19,271 nt of DNA from Pseudomonas sp. BGr12 (GTDB lineage: Bacteria; Pseudomonadota; Gammaproteobacteria; Pseudomonadales; Pseudomonadaceae), in assembly GCF_030272895.1 (NCBI RefSeq), contig NZ_JALRNF010000062.1:1-19271 (forward strand). The letters run 5' to 3'. Positions 15,560 to 19,271 of the stretch are shown piece after piece (position 1 is the stretch's first letter; each line of letters starts with the position of its first letter). The position numbers and the translations under genes are program-made. The notes under the pieces were generated by a model that was not told where the DNA came from, did not search any database, and worked only from the letters and a program-made list of their open reading frames with translations.

Positions 15560-15772
15560 ATGGACGAGTGGCTGTATGCACTGTATTGCCTGACCGGCGT
15601 GCTGTTCTTCTACCTGGTCACCAGCGCCTGCCTGCGCGGGCACAGCCGTGATGTGGACGAGCAGGTCAGCCTGCTGCCGTTCGCCGACGACCCGGCCGTG
15701 GCGCAACGGGTCGAGCAGGCCCTTGGCAGGCCGGTGCCGGCGGTGGCGCCGGAGGCGGCGCTGAAGGCGTGA
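15560..15772 (+). CDS. ccoQ: Small CcoQ-like cbb3 oxidase subunit
   Basis: A 70-residue protein with one membrane helix at about residues 5-25 (LYALYCLTGVLFFYLVTSAC) followed by a short cytoplasmic tail. The LLPFADDP segment at residues 38-45 is the typical CcoQ motif. CcoQ is a non-catalytic subunit that helps assembly or stability of cbb3 oxidase. It follows ccoN by 11 bases, and the ccoN stop codon lies inside its TAAGGAG ribosome site, so the two are surely co-expressed. The Ala/Pro-rich end is not conserved. The pair resembles ccoN4 with its small neighbour in P. aeruginosa. Confidence 0.82.
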   Translation: MDEWLYALYCLTGVLFFYLVTSACLRGHSRDVDEQVSLLPFADDPAVAQRVEQALGRPVPAVAPEAALKA

Positions 15773-15789
15773 ACCGAGTGGGCAGTCGA

Positions 15790-15823
15790 TCGTCGGGCAA
15801 GTCGAGTCGGCGCACCGCCGCTC
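15790..15823. repeat. REP-like repeat between convergent genes
   Basis: The stretch starting ATCGTCGGGCAAGTCGAG and ending near CCGCCGCTCC resembles a second Pseudomonas REP family as I remember it. It contains a short perfect stem, CGGCG/CGCCG, around a CAC loop at 15808-15820. It lies between the convergent ccoQ and helicase genes, the usual REP position, and directly abuts the helicase stop codon. The family assignment is from memory only. Confidence 0.45.
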
Positions 15824-18289
15824 CTACGCCCGCCCATCCTCGAAGAATGCCTTGCGCCCATCCACCTGGCTGGAGGCGCGGGGCTGACTGACCGATTCAG
15901 CGGATGGCGTCTCGACATACCAGTAACAGTGCTTCACCGCCCGGGTGATCGCCACATAGGCCAGGCGCAGGACCTCATCCTTCTGCGCCGTGTCGAACGC
16001 CTGGGCATCACCGGCCTGGCCCAGGCCGGCCTGGCGGTAGACCTGGTTCTTGTAGGGCGAGCTGGTCAAGTGCTGGCAATCGCCAAGCATGAACACCGCA
16101 TCGGCTTGCAAGCCCTTGGCGCTGTGGTAGGTCAGCTGGCGGAAGCGTCGCTGGCCGGGCGGCAGCCCTGCCTCGTGATTGATCAGAGGCTGAATATGCT
16201 CTGATATCAATGCCTTATCGCTACTTTTTCGAAACAACATCATCACGGACTCACCCTGACGGTAATGCTCCATCAGGGTCTGGGCCAGTGCCACTTCATC
16301 CCGTTCGAACACTTTCACCGGCACCGGCTCCTCGGCCGCCGGTCCACAGGCCCTGGCTTTCTTGCCGCTGATTGCCGGTGCAGGCTTCACGATATGCTCG
16401 GCCGCGTCGATGATGTGCTGATGGCTGCGGTAGTTGTCGGCCAGCATGACCCGGGTGTTGGCCGGCGCCGAGAACTCCTTGGCGAACTCCATGAAATATT
16501 TGGGCGAACTGCCGCGCCAGCCGTAGATCGACTGCCAGTCATCGCCCACGCACAACAGTGAGGAGTGCTGTGCCGTGCGCCCTACATGCAAGGCCGGACC
16601 GCGCCGGCGGATCTCGCGCAGGCAGGCGCGCAACCAGGAGACGATCTGCGGCGAGACGTCCTGGAACTCGTCGATCATCAGGTGCGCCAGCGGCCGCAGC
16701 AACGGATCGGGTAGCAGGCGCAGGTTTTCCGGGTTGTTCTCGCCGAACAGGGCGAACATGCGGTTGTAGCTCATGATCGGCGGCGACTGGGCCATCAGGT
16801 GGGCTTCCAGAGCTTTCCAGTACAGGCCCAGGGCCTCGAAGAACAGCGCATCGGTGTCGCCGCTGGGGAAGCTCATGGCGCTCACGGCCTTGTTCACTTC
16901 CAGCCCCAGGTTCTCGATAAAGCCCGCCGCACCGACAAAGGCATCCAGCAGCGGCACGGTCGCCAACTCGCCCTTGACCTTGTACTCAAAGCCGGGACCT
17001 GCGACCGCATCACCCGCCAAGGCGCTTGTCAGGCGCTTGGCTGCTGCATAATTTTCCAGCCAGATCACAGGCTTATCGCAGAAAGCTTGAAACAGGGTGC
17101 GTTTGATCACCCACTCGGCCCAGACCGGCAGCTTGGCCCCGGGGCGCTTGTACTGCTGGTTTTCACCCGGATCGAAGCCCAGCACCACCCAGGCGTCCAG
17201 CGCTTTGATATGGCCGTGGAAATGGAAACGGCTGCCGTTGATCTCCACTGTCTCGCGACTCGGTTCGATGCCCTTGATCGGCCAGGCGCCGGCGCCAAAC
17301 CAGAGGTCTTCAAGGGTGTCGCAGAGCTCTTCGTCGCGGCTGGCCGAGAGCTGGGTCACCGCCACGCGCTTCTGCACGTCCGGGTGGTCGCGGTCCAGGG
17401 CCTTGAGTTGCAGGGCCTCGCGGCGCAGGCCGGCGATCAGCTCGGCAAAGCGCGGGCTGCTCTTGAGCAGGTCGCGGTAGCACAGGTTCAGTTGCTGGCG
17501 CTGCGCGTCGTTGAGGCGCAGGTCGAACGGGTTGCTCTCGGCATTGGCCTCGCTGCCGCCCGGCATTTCGCTGCCCAGGGTCTCGAACGCACGCACCTGG
17601 CTGAAGCCCGGCAGGCTGCGCACCAGCGGCAGGATGCGCGAATGGAAGGTGCGCACCAGTTCGCGGGCCTGTATCGGCGTCAGTTCAAGCTGCCAGAGGC
17701 TGAACACCTGCACCAGGCGGGCAATGAAGTCCTTGCGCGACTCGCGGGTGAAGGTCACCACGGTCATGGCATCCAGCTCATAGCCCAGGTAGTGGCGCAG
17801 CAGCAGGATCCGCAGCACCAGCGAGGTGGACTTGCCGGCACCGGCGCCGGCGATCACGCAGGTCGAGGGGGTGTCGCTGAAGATCATCTTCCACTGCGCC
17901 GCACTCGGCTGGGCATGGGCCGCCAGGCGCTGGGCGACATCGGCCTTGAAGCGCTTCTTCAGCTCGGCGCTCAGCGGCAGTCGCCAGTCATCGAACAGCG
18001 CGTCATCGCGACCGGGTACGCCGTGGCCGTCCGGACGCATGTCGCGGATCACCAGGACCTGGCGCCCGGCTTCATAGCCGTCCACCCGCCCTTCTTCGTA
18101 GCCTTCGCGCAGGCCGTCGGCGTGGCCGGTACGCTGGCCGCTGGCATGGCCCTGGAACCAGGAGTCGCGGTGCTGTGCCTGCAAGCGGCTCAGGCCGCGA
18201 CCGAGCAGGCGTGCCGCCAGGCGCCTTACCCAAGGCAGTTGCGCAGGCGGAGTCAACTCCGGGGGTTGCTTGGGACGCTCTTCAGACAC
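15824..18289 (-). CDS. UvrD/Rep-family superfamily 1 DNA helicase with N-terminal GxxxG repeat
   Basis: ATP-driven DNA helicase of 821 residues. Walker A AGAGAGKST is at 147-155 (Lys153) with Gln132 as probable Q-motif. Motif II is DEFQD (540-544), motif III GDDWQSIYGWRGS (582-594), motif IV NYRSH (619-623), motif V TYHSAKGLQAD (720-730) and motif VI AYVAITRA (777-784). The 380 residues between motifs I and II are long for UvrD and probably carry insertions. Residues 47-78 are eight successive Gly-x-x-x units, unlike ordinary UvrD. The start is uncertain: GTG at 18289 has GGAG just upstream and is preferred; another GTG at 18346 would add 19 residues. It stands alone between a convergent and a divergent neighbour. 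It is not UvrD or Rep proper; its role in repair is unproven. Confidence 0.9.
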   Translation of the reverse strand: MSEERPKQPPELTPPAQLPWVRRLAARLLGRGLSRLQAQHRDSWFQGHASGQRTGHADGLREGYEEGRVDGYEAGRQVLVIRDMRPDGHGVPGRDDALFDDWRLPLSAELKKRFKADVAQRLAAHAQPSAAQWKMIFSDTPSTCVIAGAGAGKSTSLVLRILLLRHYLGYELDAMTVVTFTRESRKDFIARLVQVFSLWQLELTPIQARELVRTFHSRILPLVRSLPGFSQVRAFETLGSEMPGGSEANAESNPFDLRLNDAQRQQLNLCYRDLLKSSPRFAELIAGLRREALQLKALDRDHPDVQKRVAVTQLSASRDEELCDTLEDLWFGAGAWPIKGIEPSRETVEINGSRFHFHGHIKALDAWVVLGFDPGENQQYKRPGAKLPVWAEWVIKRTLFQAFCDKPVIWLENYAAAKRLTSALAGDAVAGPGFEYKVKGELATVPLLDAFVGAAGFIENLGLEVNKAVSAMSFPSGDTDALFFEALGLYWKALEAHLMAQSPPIMSYNRMFALFGENNPENLRLLPDPLLRPLAHLMIDEFQDVSPQIVSWLRACLREIRRRGPALHVGRTAQHSSLLCVGDDWQSIYGWRGSSPKYFMEFAKEFSAPANTRVMLADNYRSHQHIIDAAEHIVKPAPAISGKKARACGPAAEEPVPVKVFERDEVALAQTLMEHYRQGESVMMLFRKSSDKALISEHIQPLINHEAGLPPGQRRFRQLTYHSAKGLQADAVFMLGDCQHLTSSPYKNQVYRQAGLGQAGDAQAFDTAQKDEVLRLAYVAITRAVKHCYWYVETPSAESVSQPRASSQVDGRKAFFEDGRA

Positions 18290-18511
18290 ACCGACTCCAA
18301 CACAGATAAACCAGCGCTCATGTTCGCTCCATCGGACAAAAATCACCAGCTGATTGCTTGAAGATCAGTGGATTAGACGATGAAGCGTAGAAAACACCCT
18401 AGCTATAAACATTCAATTAATCGATAAGAATCAGCCGAAATTTACGCTTATTTTCGATCATGAACTCAGCGATGATCTTTCCATCCCAACGATTCACCAG
18501 GAGAGCCCATC
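18290..18511. promoter_or_regulatory. AT-rich divergent promoter region between helicase and pirin genes
   Basis: This spacer of about 220 bases is clearly richer in A+T than its neighbours. A TATAAA occurs around 18404, without a clear -35. ATCGATAAG (18420-18428) and CTTATTTTCGAT (18447-18458) form a loose inverted repeat that could bind a regulator. AGGAG lies eight bases before the pirin ATG. No gene is seen. Confidence 0.4.
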
Positions 18512-19210
18512 ATGCTGCAACTGCGCCCTTTCAAGAGCCTTGGCCATGCCAACCATGGCTGGCTCGACGCCCATCATCACTTTTCTTTTGCCGAGTACTA
18601 TGACCCGCAACGGATGCATTGGGGCAACCTGCGGGTCTGGAACGACGACCTGATCGCCGCCGGCAGTGGCTTCCCGCCGCACCCGCACCGCGACATGGAA
18701 ATCATCACCTATGTACGTGAAGGCGCCATCAGCCACCAGGACAACCTGGGCAACAAGGGGCGCACCGAGGCTGGCGATGTCCAGGTGATGAGCGCGGGCA
18801 CCGGTATCACCCACAGCGAGTACAACCTGGAGAAGGTCGACACGCGGATCTTCCAGATCTGGATCGTGCCCGAGCGGGTTGGCCAGGCGCCGTCCTGGGG
18901 TACCCGGCCGTTTCCCAAGGGTGAGCGTGGCGAAGGTTTCGTGACCCTGGCCAGTGGCCGCGAGGGGGATGAAGGCAGCTTGCAGATCCGTGCCGATGCG
19001 CGGCTGGTGGCCGCGACCTTGCGGGCTGGAGAAAGCGCTGAATACCGCTTTGAAGCCGGTCGTCGCGGTTACCTGGTGCCGGCCAAGGGCCTGGTCGAGG
19101 TCAACGGCCTGCGCGCCGAAGCCCGGGACGGGGTGGCGATCGAGGATGAGCAGGTGCTGCGGGTGACCGCGGTTGAGGACAGTGAGATTGTCTTGGTGGA
19201 TGTGGCGTAA
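18512..19210 (+). CDS. Pirin-family bicupin, YhhW (quercetin 2,3-dioxygenase)-like
   Basis: Bicupin of 232 residues, strongly similar to E. coli YhhW, which has quercetinase activity in vitro. The N-terminal cupin holds the metal ligands His57 and His59 (PPHPHRDMEI) and His101 and Glu103 (GTGITHSEYN), matching the YhhW positions as I recall them. GHANHGWLDAHHHFSFAEYY (11-30) is a hallmark segment. The C-terminal cupin (about 150-230) lacks an obvious metal set, as usual. The start has AGGAG upstream. It stands alone, divergent from the helicase. Bacterial pirins are often linked to oxidative or electrophile stress, but the physiological substrate is unknown. Confidence 0.93.
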   Translation: MLQLRPFKSLGHANHGWLDAHHHFSFAEYYDPQRMHWGNLRVWNDDLIAAGSGFPPHPHRDMEIITYVREGAISHQDNLGNKGRTEAGDVQVMSAGTGITHSEYNLEKVDTRIFQIWIVPERVGQAPSWGTRPFPKGERGEGFVTLASGREGDEGSLQIRADARLVAATLRAGESAEYRFEAGRRGYLVPAKGLVEVNGLRAEARDGVAIEDEQVLRVTAVEDSEIVLVDVA

Positions 19211-19222
19211 CTGAGGGCCTCG

Positions 19223-19271
19223 TCGCGGGGGGGGGGGGGGCCCCCCCCCCAGCGGGGGCGGGGAGCCCCCC
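19223..19271. other. Truncated REP start followed by G/C homopolymer artefact at right contig end
   Basis: TCGCGGGG at 19223-19230 equals the first bases of the intact REP (7273-7280). It lies 12 bases after the pirin stop. Then come long G and C runs without biological structure. The contig most likely broke inside a REP copy here too. Confidence 0.65.

Noticed and set aside
14127..15581. Minus-strand open frame of 484 codons
   Set aside because: It is antisense to ccoN, whose heme and copper ligands are all present; the translation is His/Gly/Gln-rich noise.
16799..18361. Plus-strand open frame of 520 codons
   Set aside because: It is antisense to the UvrD-like helicase, which carries all superfamily 1 motifs; no recognisable domain is present in this frame.

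Overview
The window looks like a chromosomal contig from a Pseudomonas (fluorescens/putida-like group). The grounds are high G+C, a Mex-type RND pump, a cbb3 oxidase CcoN closely matching Pseudomonas CcoN, and REP elements of the GCGGGGCAAGCCCGCTCC type. Roughly the first 103 and last 45 bases are G/C homopolymer junk. Each abuts what looks like half of a REP element, so the contig probably broke in repeats at both ends.

Layout. (1) 142-6625: a two-component system (OmpR-type regulator and HAMP/HisKA kinase, minus strand) is divergent from a lipoprotein adaptor and an HAE1-type RND pump (plus strand). It is an efflux locus with its own sensor but no outer-membrane channel gene. (2) 6686-7261: mobA, for molybdenum cofactor guanylylation, followed by a REP hairpin. 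(3) About 7309-13669: a tightly packed six-gene minus-strand operon. In transcription order it encodes a PLP-dependent decarboxylase fused to an acyl carrier protein, an acyl-AMP ligase, an alpha/beta hydrolase, a ribulose-phosphate 3-epimerase paralogue, a uroporphyrinogen-decarboxylase paralogue lacking two key active-site residues, and an OhrR-like MarR regulator. (4) 13670-14120: a 451-bp divergent control region with a perfect 20-bp palindrome flanked by two further inverted repeats. (5) 14121-15772: an orphan cbb3 oxidase subunit ccoN plus a small CcoQ-like subunit, without ccoO or ccoP. (6) 15824-18289: a UvrD-like superfamily 1 helicase with an unusual N-terminal GxxxG repeat. (7) 18512-19210: a pirin/YhhW-type bicupin.

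The most interesting part is the operon in (3). The ligase and the decarboxylase resemble the pair found in exosortase-A loci. The decarboxylase-carrier logic also recalls BtrJ/BtrI/BtrK of butirosin biosynthesis, where an amino acid is loaded on a carrier protein and decarboxylated there. Adding a HemE-like enzyme with an altered active site, a duplicate pentose epimerase and a hydrolase suggests an undescribed small-molecule or modification pathway. The last gene encodes a probable peroxide-sensing MarR repressor with the 2-Cys OhrR spacing. The palindrome upstream of the first gene is a candidate operator. The head-to-head orphan CcoN could be a resistant oxidase subunit linked to the product, but that is inference only.

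I saw no tRNA, rRNA, CRISPR array, insertion sequence or integrase.
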